The notes under the pieces: model-generated | What the model was told of the DNA's origin: nothing | Databases searched by the model: none | What the model saw: only the letters and a program-made list of their open reading frames with translations | Position numbers and translations under genes: made by a program | Source: Nitrospirota bacterium | GTDB lineage: Bacteria > Nitrospirota > Nitrospiria > Nitrospirales > Nitrospiraceae | NCBI GenBank assembly: GCA_020027965.1 | Contig: JAHRHE010000008.1 | Span: 1 to 43,523, forward strand | Length of the DNA: 43,523 nucleotides | Direction of reading: 5' to 3' | Part shown: positions 14,872-23,861 of the stretch, one piece after another | Layout of the letters: each line of letters begins with the position of its first letter | Numbering within the stretch: the first letter of the stretch is position 1

Positions 14872-17800
14872 CCCTGTTGGATCTATGAAGTAAGTCGGTC
14901 TGTTGCTCACATACGAGTAGAGAGTCGTATCCCCACCGCTGAATCCAATGGGATCTTTGTTTAAGAACCGCCCAACCACTGGATCATAATACCGCGCGCG
15001 GTAGTAATAGAGCCCTGTCTCCGGATCAAACTCCCGCCCCGTGTAGGTGTAGGGATTCTCCAGGTTGCCGGTCTGCTGCACGATGTTGCCCCAGGCGTCG
15101 TAGACGTAGCTCTGCGCGGTGGTGCCGGTCCCCTCGGTCAGCTCCGTCACCGTGCCGAAGCCATCCTGAAGATAGAAGAAGATGCTCCCGCCGCGCGTCA
15201 TGGCAATGGGCTCATCAATGCCCGGGCCGTGCGTGTAGCGAGCCAGCAGCGTGTTCGTCTCGTCGTATTCCAGCAGGATGTCTTCGCCGTCGTAGATGAA
15301 GCGGCGAGTGAGCCCGTTGCCCACCTTCTCGATCCGCCGGCCTAGACCATCGTAGCGGTATGTTGAGGTCGCCGTCGGCACCGTCGCCCCCGCTGCGAAC
15401 TCCTCGACCTTCACGAGCCGGTTTTCCGCGTCGTAGGTGTAATCGGTGTGCACGCCGCTGGCCTTGACGGTCTTGCGAATGAGATTGCCGTTCGCGTCGT
15501 ACTGGTACGTGAACCCGCTGTCTTCGGTTAATTGGTTGCCCGTATTGTGCTGGCTGCTGTTGGTCGTCCGGTTGCCGACCGGATCATAGGCGAACGTTTG
15601 ATCCAACGTCAGCGGGTGCGTGGCGGAGGTCAGCCGATCCAGCGCATCATAGCTGAATGATTGCGTCCCGCGCTTATCACCGAGACTCGTTCTGTTCCCG
15701 ACGTTGTTGTAAGTGTACGTGGCCTCGTTGATCGGCGCGTTGGTCGCCGTGATCTTGTGCAGGATATTCGTGACCTGGCTCGCCGGATCGTAGGAATACG
15801 TGGTCTGCGTCCCATTGGGCAGGCTCATCGAGGTGCGGCGGCTCAGCGTATCGTAGGCGTAGGTCGTGGTCCCGGCCGGACTCGTGAGCGAGCTGAGGCG
15901 GTTCAGGGGATCGTAGCTGTAGCTATTGGTCCCGGTTGGGTTGGCCAACATCAAGCGATTCCCATTCTTGTCGTAGGTGTAGCTCAGCGCGACGGCTGGC
16001 TGGTTCGGCGAGCCAGTGGTCGAGACGATGGTCAGGCGATTGGCCAGATCATAGGTCATGGCCAGCACACTATCGGGATCGGTGACGCCACTCAAGTTGC
16101 CCACACTATCATAGGCGTAGCTGGTCACCAGGTTCCCCGGTAGCGTCTTGCTCAGCAATTGATTGACCGCATCATAGACGAACGTGATGGTCTCGTTCCT
16201 GGGCGTGACCCGCGTGGTCAAGTTATCGGCCCCATCGTAGGTATAGGTCTCCGTCTTGCCCAGCGGGTCGGTGGTCGACGCCAGCCGGTTGAGCGCGTCA
16301 TAGGCATACGTCGTCACCTGCCCCTTCGCATCCGTCACTGTCACCAGATTGCCATTCCCATCGTACGCATAGCGCGTCACTCCACTGGCCGGGTCGGTCA
16401 CCTGCGTCAGGCGATTCAGCGGATCGTACGTGAACCGCGTCACTCGGCCCAGGGCGTCCGTATTCGTGGCCACATTCCCCGCCGCATCATACGCCAGCGT
16501 TGTGGTCCTGCCAAGAGGATCGGTGGTGGTAAGCAGGCGGCCGAGGCTGTCGTAGGTAAAAGTCGTCGTTTGGCCGAGCGCATCGGTGGTTGTGGTGAGC
16601 AAGCCGCGCGGATCGTAGGCCAGTGTGGTGACTTTGCCGTCGGCATCCGTGATCTGTGTGGGATTGCCCTTGGCATCATAGCCGATGGTCGTGGTGTTGT
16701 TCTTCGGATCTTGAACGCTGGTCACCTGATTGAACGTTGGCTCATAGGTGAACGTGGTCGTGGCCGCAATGGCCTGCTCGTTCGTGGTGAGCAGGTTGCC
16801 CTTGGCATCGTAGGTCATCGTCGTGACGGCGCTGTTGGGGCGGGTGATTCGCGTGGGATTCCCCTGGGCATCCCGCTGGATAGTGGTCGCCCGGTTCAGC
16901 GCGTCCGTCTGCTTGCTCACGCGGGACAAGGCGTCCAGTTCGAACACCGTGGCATTGCCCCGCGCGTCGGTGAAGCGGGCCGTATTCCCCGCGGGCGCGA
17001 GTGGCGCGGGGTTGGCCTGGGTCCCCTCACCGGCGGCGAGATTCGGCACGGCGGCGAGTTGGGAGGGGGTGATCTTTCGCACCGCGCCCGTGGGCAGGGT
17101 GACTTGGGTGAGCCGGCCGGCGTGGTCGTACTGATAGTGCGTCACCTGGCTCCGGGCATCGGTGCGCTGGGTCATGCGGCGTTGCGGATCGTAGACGAAC
17201 TGCTGGGTCGTGCTGTCCGCATAGGTGACGCGCGTGAGATTCCCGTCGCCGTCGTGCTGGAGCTGCGTGACCCGCCCGGCAGGATCGGTGATGGCCTGAA
17301 GCCGCCCGCCGCTGTAGCTGAAGGTGGTGATGAGGCCCACCGGGTCGGTGATCCTGAGCAGGCGGCCGTCGGCATCGTAGGCATAGGTCGTCTGGTTGCC
17401 GTTCCGGTCCGTGACGGTGGTCTGGAGCCCTTGGGCGTTGAAGTCGTAGCGGGTCCTGTCCTTGAGGGTGCGCGTGAAGGTGCCGTCGGGGTTCTTGGTG
17501 AGGGTCGAAAAATCTCCCGGGGGGCCTGTCAACGTGCTGCTGCTCCCGGGCGGAGCCGGAGCGGGCCGAAACCCCGGCGCCTCGGCTAGGAAGGCCATGG
17601 TGTTCAGGAACAGGGTCCGGTTGACGCTATAGTAGTTGGCCCAGGGGCCCGCGAGATTGCTGCCAAAGATGTCTTCATCGCCAATCAGGACCGCGCGGCC
17701 GGTTCCTCCGAAGCCCGGCCCCGGTTGGAGCAGGAGCAGATCGGGCCCCGCGCCATTGGTGGCGACCGCGGTCGTGCTACCGGTGAGCGTATAGGACCAG

Positions 17801-20800
17801 TTGCAGCCCATGAACAGCGTTCCGGCTGGCGCGGTCCCAAACGGCCCCTGCCGCAGCACCGAGGTCAGCCCAACGCCGGTGTAAGTGGAAAACCCCACAC
17901 AGACTAAGCCGCCGAGATCGGTCCCCAGGATCGGGGGGTCGAAATCGTTGAAGGCGCCCAGTTGCAACAGCGCGCCGCCCTCTTGGAGGAACTCCTCCAG
18001 CCCCACCGCCTCGGTGGGGGTCAACGGCGAGGAGAGGGGGCCGTAGATAATGACATCCACGCCAGCCAGGGCAGCCGTCGTGATCGTCTGCAGGCCCGAG
18101 CGGAACTGGACAGGGCGCCTGACGATCCCCGTCGGCCCGAAGTTGGCAGGATCCAGCAGATCGTTCTTCGCCGCGCCATAGCCGGTCCCGCCGAGAAAAC
18201 TGAAGGTGGTCGCGGGATCTGCCGTGACCCCGCCGGCCCGGCCGACGCCGACGCTCTCGATGACGAGCGGCCGGGCGGCGGGCTCAAACACCGCGAGGGC
18301 GCCCTCCCCGCTGGCCAGCAGCACCGCTCCGTCGGGCTGGGGCAGGACACGGTCGAGCCCGGCCAGCAGCCAGCCTGCCCCGAGGGAGCTCTCGCGCTCA
18401 TTCCGCACGAGCACAAGGCTGCTGAGGCCGCCGCCGATGCTGGACTGGGGATAGTTGGAGAACAGCATAGCCTCATACCGGTAGCGCCCGGTGGGGAACT
18501 GGCTCGCGTCCCATGGCAGCCCGAGGCGCGAGACGGAATTCGCGTCCTCGGGCAGACCGGCCGCATTCCAATAGAGGTCGCCCCCCTGCTGGAGGCCCCC
18601 GACGGTCAGCCGCGCCGAGAAGGTCTGCGGCACCGCCGCGACCACCGGCAGGCTGGCATCGAGCGGCAGGATCGGACGCACATCCGCGGTGGTGGAGCGG
18701 TAGTGGAGCCGGAGATCGCGGCTTACCCCCACCGAGCGGACGCTGGCGAGGGGGAGATCCAGGCTGAGGGCGCCTTCTTCCAGGTCGCTCTGGGAGCCGG
18801 TGGTACAGGCGGTGCAGGTGCCTGTCTCTCCTTTTCGGGCAAAGACCGGGGCGGGGCCGGGCGCCAGGGCGAAGTGCCAGGCGGTTTTGCGCACGCCCCC
18901 GCTGATGGTTTCAATCCGTTGTCCATCCGCGCTCACCCGCATCACGCCCACCTGCAAGAACGTGCCGGTGTCCGGGGAGAGCGACCAGAGGTCCAGCTCG
19001 TTGCCGGGGGCCATTCCGTCCACGTTCGGAAAGGTGATCGGCACCGGGGGATCGAGCACGACGCCGGCCGGCTGAATGGTGATCGAGAGTCCCGGCCGCA
19101 GCTCCGCCGGCCGGGATTCCACGCGGCCGTACTCGGGCACCGGGCTGATCGTGAGCACCCCTGTGTACTCCGTCCCATCCGCGTTCTTGGCGGTGTGCGG
19201 CGGAATGGTCACGGCCACGTTCAGGGTGGTGCTCTGCACCACCGTGGCGGCGTTCGGATTGACGGGCACCGCGGTGGTCATGTCCACCGGCGGCAGCGTC
19301 AGCGGTTGCGGCAGTTGATTCGTGACGTTGGCGATGAGATCCACCGGAGCGACGAGGTTGGCATAGCCCTGAGTAAAGCCCGTGACCACCACCTGCTGGC
19401 GCCCAACCTGCGTCTCCGGGATGCCGGTTAGGGTGAACTGCCCCTGCGCATCGGTGAGCGTACTCAGGCTGGTCCCTTTCAGGGCGACAATCACCTGAGA
19501 GACGGGCTGGCGCGCGGTATCATCCACCCGGCCAGTGAGGGCGGTCGCGCCGCCCGGCGGCGCACCGGGCACGGTGAGCGTGATGGTTTCGGACGACATA
19601 TGCGCGCCGTCACTGGCCACAATGGTCACCATGAACGTCCCGACCTGCGACGCGTCCGGCGTGAACATGAACTCGCCAGTCTGGGCGTTGAACGCCGCAT
19701 GGGCCGGCAAGGGCACCGGTGTCACTGCAAAGGTCACCAGGTCACTCTCAGGATCGGTTGCCGCCACCGTGAAGGCCAGCGTGCTCCCCAACGGGACAGT
19801 CTTGTTCCCGATGGGCGCCAACACGGGCGCCGCATTGGTGACGATAAACGGTGCGGCACTGGTGGCGCTCCCTTGCGGCGTCGTCACCGTGATGAGGCCG
19901 GTCGTGGCGCCTGCCGGCACGGTGGCGGTGAGCGCGGAGGGGCTCGTGACCGAAACGGTCTGAGCGGGCACGCCGCTCAAGGTGACCGACTGGACGTTCA
20001 CGAAGTTCGTGCCGGTAATCATGACCGGCGTCCCCACGGGTCCCTGCGCCGGCGTGAAGCTCGTGATCGTCGGCGCGGTGAGCACGGTGAAAGGCGCGGC
20101 GCTGCTCGCTGTGCCGCCCGGCGTTGTCACAGTCACAGGGCCGCTGGTCGCGTCGGGGGGCACCGTGGCCGTCAGCGCAGTGGGACTTGAGACCGTGAAG
20201 GACGACGCGGGGACGCCGTTGAAAGTCACCGACTGGACATTCACGAAATTTGTGCCCGTGAGCTGGACGACCGTCCCGATCGGCCCGCTGCTGGGCGTCA
20301 CCCCGGTGAGGGTCGGCGCCGGAAGAACCGTCGCGAACGAGCTGGTGAACGTGAGCAGCGGATTCCCGGCTCGATCCGTAAGCCCGCTCAGCCGCAGTGT
20401 GTAGGTGGTGCCTTCGGCGAGGGGAGCCGCGGGCACAAAGAAAGCCAAGAGGCCGGATTCGCCCGGACTCACAGTACCAGGGACCGGGCCCTGCGGCCCT
20501 GTGAGCGTCAGCGTGGCGCCGGTGAGGGTGGTCACCCGGATGGGCTCGGAGAACCGGATCGCAACGAGCGGCGTGCGTGAGATGCCGGTGGCGTCATTGG
20601 CCGGCGTGACCTCCAGCACCGTGGGCGGCGTCGTGTCCTGCCCCGGCTGGGAATACAATTCAGTGTCCCGTGTCGGATCTTTGTCGTCATCGTCCCGGCC
20701 TCCGGCAATCAGGATGTCCCCGGCCGGGAGCACGGTCGCCGTATGATTGAATCGCCCCTCGCGCAGCTTGGGCCGAAGTGTTGCGAAGGTCTGGGCGGCC

Positions 20801-21660
20801 GGATCAAAGACCTCGACCGAGTCGAGGGCATCTTTCTTGGACCGCCCGCCGGCGGTCAGCACACGCCCATCATTCAGCAGGCTGGCGGTGTGTCGCAGAC
20901 GTCCAGTCTGAAGATGGCTGTCGAGCAGCCGGCTCTCCCCCGTGGCCGGGTCGACCAGCTCAGCCGAGTCTAGGATCTCGTCGTCCTGTCGCCCACCCAC
21001 CACGAGCACCTGGCCCGTCGGCAGCAGGGTCGCCGTGTGATTGTGCCGCGGCACGGCCAGAGCATGGGGCAAGAGAGTCACGTGTCCGTTGCGTGGATCG
21101 TAGAGCATGCCGGTGGGCACCTCGAACGACTCCCCTGACTCCAGCGCGAGACGAGACGCATCCAGCCCGCCGAGAATCAGCACCCGGCCGTCGGGCAGCA
21201 GGGTGGCGGTGTGCCCGGCCCGCGGCACCTGGACCGTGGCCGGAAGGGGATGAAAGCTGCCGTCCCGCTGAAACAGTTCAGTGGTGAAGAGCACCCCGGC
21301 CGTATCCCGGCCACCGGCCAGCAGCGTCTCGCCGGTCGGCAAGAGCGTCGCCGTGTGCTCGGTGCGGGGGACGCTCAGCTCGGCTGACAGCAGCGTGCTC
21401 CGCAGAGTCTGGGGATCAAACACCTCGACGCTGTCCAGGATGTCGTGGTCCTTGCGCCGGCCGCCCGTGATCAGGACGGTGCCGTCGGCGAGCAAGGTGG
21501 CAGTGTGCCCCGCCCGCGCCTGCGCGAGTTTGCCGGTTCGCATAGATGGGGAATTGGCCCAGAGGCTGGAGCTCAGGGACAGGAGGCAGGCGGACCAGAG
21601 GACAGCCCCGGCGAGCCCTCGCGCAGTCCAGGCCATGGCTGGCTTGCCCGCAGTGCTCAT
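14455..21660 (-). CDS. Giant secreted kelch/Ig-like/RHS-repeat protein with variable C-terminal tip
   Basis: A 2401-residue protein. After a signal peptide (residues ~12-36) come kelch-type beta-propeller repeats (~40-335; repeated 'HTATLL.DG.VL..GG'). Then come a Big_5 Ig-like domain (~342-440; PPTVLEVTPANDATGISRTP), two IPT/TIG domains (~443-605; SSGPIGTVVQLTGTNF), a putative-Ig/cadherin-like domain (~607-690), a carboxypeptidase-regulatory-like domain (~705-780), a linker, and an N-terminal RHS region (~950-1250). Many YD repeats (~1400-2200; e.g. TYAYDADGRLLRITDP) form the RHS shell. The RHS core ends TGREFDPETGLYYYRARYYD..GRFLNKDPIG (D2236). The last ~138 residues (after DPTG, residue 2263) are unlike the rest and of lower GC, the usual polymorphic toxin tip. 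A terminator at 21737-21760 separates it from the upstream secretion operon. Confidence 0.9.
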   Translation of the reverse strand: MSTAGKPAMAWTARGLAGAVLWSACLLSLSSSLWANSPSMRTGKLAQARAGHTATLLADGTVLITGGRRKDHDILDSVEVFDPQTLRSTLLSAELSVPRTEHTATLLPTGETLLAGGRDTAGVLFTTELFQRDGSFHPLPATVQVPRAGHTATLLPDGRVLILGGLDASRLALESGESFEVPTGMLYDPRNGHVTLLPHALAVPRHNHTATLLPTGQVLVVGGRQDDEILDSAELVDPATGESRLLDSHLQTGRLRHTASLLNDGRVLTAGGRSKKDALDSVEVFDPAAQTFATLRPKLREGRFNHTATVLPAGDILIAGGRDDDDKDPTRDTELYSQPGQDTTPPTVLEVTPANDATGISRTPLVAIRFSEPIRVTTLTGATLTLTGPQGPVPGTVSPGESGLLAFFVPAAPLAEGTTYTLRLSGLTDRAGNPLLTFTSSFATVLPAPTLTGVTPSSGPIGTVVQLTGTNFVNVQSVTFNGVPASSFTVSSPTALTATVPPDATSGPVTVTTPGGTASSAAPFTVLTAPTITSFTPAQGPVGTPVMITGTNFVNVQSVTLSGVPAQTVSVTSPSALTATVPAGATTGLITVTTPQGSATSAAPFIVTNAAPVLAPIGNKTVPLGSTLAFTVAATDPESDLVTFAVTPVPLPAHAAFNAQTGEFMFTPDASQVGTFMVTIVASDGAHMSSETITLTVPGAPPGGATALTGRVDDTARQPVSQVIVALKGTSLSTLTDAQGQFTLTGIPETQVGRQQVVVTGFTQGYANLVAPVDLIANVTNQLPQPLTLPPVDMTTAVPVNPNAATVVQSTTLNVAVTIPPHTAKNADGTEYTGVLTISPVPEYGRVESRPAELRPGLSITIQPAGVVLDPPVPITFPNVDGMAPGNELDLWSLSPDTGTFLQVGVMRVSADGQRIETISGGVRKTAWHFALAPGPAPVFARKGETGTCTACTTGSQSDLEEGALSLDLPLASVRSVGVSRDLRLHYRSTTADVRPILPLDASLPVVAAVPQTFSARLTVGGLQQGGDLYWNAAGLPEDANSVSRLGLPWDASQFPTGRYRYEAMLFSNYPQSSIGGGLSSLVLVRNERESSLGAGWLLAGLDRVLPQPDGAVLLASGEGALAVFEPAARPLVIESVGVGRAGGVTADPATTFSFLGGTGYGAAKNDLLDPANFGPTGIVRRPVQFRSGLQTITTAALAGVDVIIYGPLSSPLTPTEAVGLEEFLQEGGALLQLGAFNDFDPPILGTDLGGLVCVGFSTYTGVGLTSVLRQGPFGTAPAGTLFMGCNWSYTLTGSTTAVATNGAGPDLLLLQPGPGFGGTGRAVLIGDEDIFGSNLAGPWANYYSVNRTLFLNTMAFLAEAPGFRPAPAPPGSSSTLTGPPGDFSTLTKNPDGTFTRTLKDRTRYDFNAQGLQTTVTDRNGNQTTYAYDADGRLLRITDPVGLITTFSYSGGRLQAITDPAGRVTQLQHDGDGNLTRVTYADSTTQQFVYDPQRRMTQRTDARSQVTHYQYDHAGRLTQVTLPTGAVRKITPSQLAAVPNLAAGEGTQANPAPLAPAGNTARFTDARGNATVFELDALSRVSKQTDALNRATTIQRDAQGNPTRITRPNSAVTTMTYDAKGNLLTTNEQAIAATTTFTYEPTFNQVTSVQDPKNNTTTIGYDAKGNPTQITDADGKVTTLAYDPRGLLTTTTDALGQTTTFTYDSLGRLLTTTDPLGRTTTLAYDAAGNVATNTDALGRVTRFTYDPLNRLTQVTDPASGVTRYAYDGNGNLVTVTDAKGQVTTYAYDALNRLASTTDPLGKTETYTYDGADNLTTRVTPRNETITFVYDAVNQLLSKTLPGNLVTSYAYDSVGNLSGVTDPDSVLAMTYDLANRLTIVSTTGSPNQPAVALSYTYDKNGNRLMLANPTGTNSYSYDPLNRLSSLTSPAGTTTYAYDTLSRRTSMSLPNGTQTTYSYDPASQVTNILHKITATNAPINEATYTYNNVGNRTSLGDKRGTQSFSYDALDRLTSATHPLTLDQTFAYDPVGNRTTNSSQHNTGNQLTEDSGFTYQYDANGNLIRKTVKASGVHTDYTYDAENRLVKVEEFAAGATVPTATSTYRYDGLGRRIEKVGNGLTRRFIYDGEDILLEYDETNTLLARYTHGPGIDEPIAMTRGGSIFFYLQDGFGTVTELTEGTGTTAQSYVYDAWGNIVQQTGNLENPYTYTGREFDPETGLYYYRARYYDPVVGRFLNKDPIGFSGGDTTLYSYVSNRPTYFIDPTGTERVRLDSRHTARIDKGAVNSKGTEITEYPNAHILNKRGNDIGRVQIDKTNPEGPLKENYGSIKNRHKEQLDPLLRERYRQLLQRIGKRLNVCLAFLDFLELANSIEQLPEPRDSCFYYDPITGNFFVDTCGRDPNSL

Positions 21661-21736
21661 GGGACCGTGCGCCTCCGACAGGGTGACGACATGCCGGACA
21701 ATGGTCTGGCGGGTGTATCATGGCTGTTTAAAAAAA

Positions 21737-21760
21737 GCTACCCCTCCTTAAGTAGGGGGT
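21737..21760 (-). terminator. Rho-independent terminator between the secretion operon and the RHS gene
   Basis: Read on the minus strand, ACCCCC (21755-21760) and GGGGT (21740-21744) form a GC stem around CTTAAGGA. AGC follows, then seven T residues (complement of 21730-21736). It would stop transcription coming from the ABC exporter gene before the RHS start at 21660. A similar C5/G5 repeat occurs near 31908, so it may have arrived as a repeat. Confidence 0.5.
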
Positions 21761-21777
21761 GAGACGGTCTGAGGGGG

Positions 21778-22013
21778 CCCTTCGACCCGTTCGGCAGGCT
21801 CAGGGCAGGCGGGCTCAGGGTTGGCAGGGCGGGAACTTCGACCAGGGCCTGTCATGAGCTTGTCCCTCGACCGAGCTCGGGACCCTGAGCTTGTCGATGG
21901 GTCGAATCACGAGGCTGAGGGCAGGCCCTTCGACGAGACTCAGGGCAGGCCCTTCGACCCCTCGACTTAGCTCGGTGTGGTGAGCCTGTCGAATTACGAG
22001 GCTCAGGGCAGGC
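21778..22013. repeat. Cluster of 'CCTTCGAC..CTCAGGGCAGGC' repeats
   Basis: At least five direct or inverted copies of a ~25-base unit (e.g. CCTTCGACGAGACTCAGGGC at ~21929; inverted forms with GAGCTTGTC and GAGCCTGTCGAATTACGAGG). They fill the gap between the RHS start and the ABC gene. A single copy lies at 2253. The type is a REP-like extragenic palindromic repeat. There is no coding content. Confidence 0.6.
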
Positions 22014-22055
22014 TGGGGGTGAGGATGGTGTCGGTCGGGGGCCGACGGGGCGACG

Positions 22056-23783
22056 TTATTCCAGGGTCAGGCGGCGGTCGACGTGGGCGGTCAGGGTGGG
22101 ATCGTTGGAGACGAAGATGACGGACCAGGGTTCCTCTTTAGAGCACAGCCGCCTGAGGATGGTGTCGCGGGTGGCCGGGTTCATGCTGTGCAGGGTGCCG
22201 TCCAGGATGAGAATGTGCGGCCGGGACACGATCGCGCGTGCCACGAGGATTCTCAGCACCTGGCTGGTGGTGAAGGTTCTGCCCCGGGCTCGAATCGACG
22301 TCTTCAACCCCTGGGGGAACGCGTCGACTTCTTCCTCCATCTCGACGTAGCGAAGCGCCCAGAGGATATCCTGATAGTCCACCTTGGGACGGCCAAGCGT
22401 GATGTTCTCTTCCAGCGTGCCTTCGAACAGGGTGAGCTGCGAGTCCAGCACCAATCCCCGGCACGCATTCAACGCTTCCATGCTCACGTGGCGCAGGTCC
22501 ACTCCATTGTAACGGACGACCCCGGAGGTGGGCGTGTAGAGACCAGCCAGCACTCGAGCCAGGCCGGTCTTCCCGCTGCTGCTGCCGGCAAAAATCGCCA
22601 CCTTCTCCCCCGGCGACACTTCCAGATCGAAGTTCTCGAAGACCGGCGCGCCTCCCGGAGTCGCCAGCGAGACCTCCTTGCATGTGAGCCTGATCCCGTA
22701 GAGCGCCGGGTCCGGCAGCGGGACCGCCACCGTGGTCCTGGCGATATCCTTGGGAAGGGAAAAGAGGTAGTCCAGCTCGACCAACGAGGTGCAGAAGTAG
22801 TACACATGGGCCATGCGCTTGACCACCGCATCAAAGTTCAGGAGGATCGTGCTGACGATCACCTCCGCGGCGACCAACTGTCCCAAGGTGAGCTGGCCCA
22901 TGGCCAGCAACCACCCCGCCGTCGCGATCAGTCCGCTGTGGCCCACGGCCTGCCATCCCACCGAGCCCAGATACTGGCGCATGAGCACCTGGAAACGAGT
23001 CCGCCTGGCTTCCAGGTAGGCCTTGATCTGCTCGTCGGTTTTCTTCATCAGCAAGGGCGTGCTCGCCGTGGATTTGAAATGCATCAGGTTGTTCGCGATC
23101 TCCTGTATCCAGTTCACGGTATCGTACTTGGCCTGAGACATGGCGATCGTCGCCGCCAGACCGCCGTGTCCCAGCATGAAGACCACGACCCCGAACCCTA
23201 CCAGGAGGGCCGCGTTGAACGCCAGAAAGTAGGGGTGGTAGAAGACCAGGATCGTCATCCCCACAATGCTGCCGATCACCACGTTGATCAGATCCACCAG
23301 GAACACCGAGAGGGCCCGTTGCATCAAGACCGACTCAAAAAAATAGTTCGCATACTTGGGAATGAAGGCCTGGTCCTGGAAACAGGGCGTTTGCTGGGTC
23401 ATGGTGAACGCGATCCGCGCGAAGATCCGGCGTTCCAGTATCTCCACGGCGAAAAACTGGAGCGCCCGGAAGGCGCCCACGAACAGGAGGGTCAGCGCCA
23501 TGATGGCCGCGAGGGTCACGATCGTAATCGGCTGGATGGCGAAGGCGAAGGTGTTGACCAATTCCTGCACGGTCAACGGCACAATGAGGGAGAATAAGGC
23601 GATAGCGAGGGAGTAGGAGACGACGAGGCCGAACACCCGCCGCTCGACCCGGAAGAAGAGACCGATCAGGGCGGCCATGCGCTGAATGAGGCCGATGTTC
23701 TGTTGCGCGCCGGTCATGCCGGCGCCGGGCGCATCCATACCCACGCTCCCTGCCAGGGCCATGCTCGCGCCGACCGGTCTCAA
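22056..23783 (-). CDS. Type I secretion ABC exporter with degenerate ATPase motifs
   Basis: A 575-residue ABC half-transporter. An N-terminal membrane domain (about residues 35-330, six hydrophobic segments such as VVSYSLAIALFSLIVPLTVQ) is followed by a nucleotide-binding domain. Walker A is intact: GSSSGKT, residues 400-406. A Q-loop (LVLDSQLTLFEGTLEENI) is present. Other ATPase motifs are altered: FTTSQ (504-508) replaces LSGGQ, the Walker B aspartate D528 is followed by G529 instead of Glu, and the H-loop residue is N560 (VIFVSNDPTL). ATP binding may persist but hydrolysis by this protein should be weak or absent. It lacks a C39 peptidase domain. It is third in a minus-strand operon after HlyD-like and TolC-like genes, so it would be the inner-membrane part of a type I secretion channel. 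Confidence 0.88.
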   Translation of the reverse strand: MRPVGASMALAGSVGMDAPGAGMTGAQQNIGLIQRMAALIGLFFRVERRVFGLVVSYSLAIALFSLIVPLTVQELVNTFAFAIQPITIVTLAAIMALTLLFVGAFRALQFFAVEILERRIFARIAFTMTQQTPCFQDQAFIPKYANYFFESVLMQRALSVFLVDLINVVIGSIVGMTILVFYHPYFLAFNAALLVGFGVVVFMLGHGGLAATIAMSQAKYDTVNWIQEIANNLMHFKSTASTPLLMKKTDEQIKAYLEARRTRFQVLMRQYLGSVGWQAVGHSGLIATAGWLLAMGQLTLGQLVAAEVIVSTILLNFDAVVKRMAHVYYFCTSLVELDYLFSLPKDIARTTVAVPLPDPALYGIRLTCKEVSLATPGGAPVFENFDLEVSPGEKVAIFAGSSSGKTGLARVLAGLYTPTSGVVRYNGVDLRHVSMEALNACRGLVLDSQLTLFEGTLEENITLGRPKVDYQDILWALRYVEMEEEVDAFPQGLKTSIRARGRTFTTSQVLRILVARAIVSRPHILILDGTLHSMNPATRDTILRRLCSKEEPWSVIFVSNDPTLTAHVDRRLTLE

Positions 23784-23861
23784 ACCGGCCTCCGTGGCGG
23801 CCCATCTCGATAATCTGCTTACATTATCACGAGGTTGAGAGAAAAAGCCACCGTCCTTGTG

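Noticed and set aside
15000-17400. Regularly spaced repeats that might be a CRISPR array
   Set aside because: The ~60-70-base periodicity encodes YD-repeat peptides in an open frame; repeats are degenerate and spacers are not unique.
16159-17589. A 476-codon plus-strand frame opposite the RHS repeats
   Set aside because: It is the antisense shadow of the YD repeats (the regular codon pattern keeps the other strand open), with repetitive Arg/Ile/Gly content and no ribosome site or family signal.
21660-22056. T1SS operon extended to include the RHS gene as its cargo
   Set aside because: A terminator-like hairpin with T-run and ~395 bases of repeats separate them, and the RHS protein has its own Sec-type signal peptide.
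22083-23597. A 504-codon plus-strand frame opposite the ABC exporter gene
   Set aside because: The exporter reading frame is clearly coding, and the opposite frame is low-complexity His/Arg/Gln-rich with no start signal.
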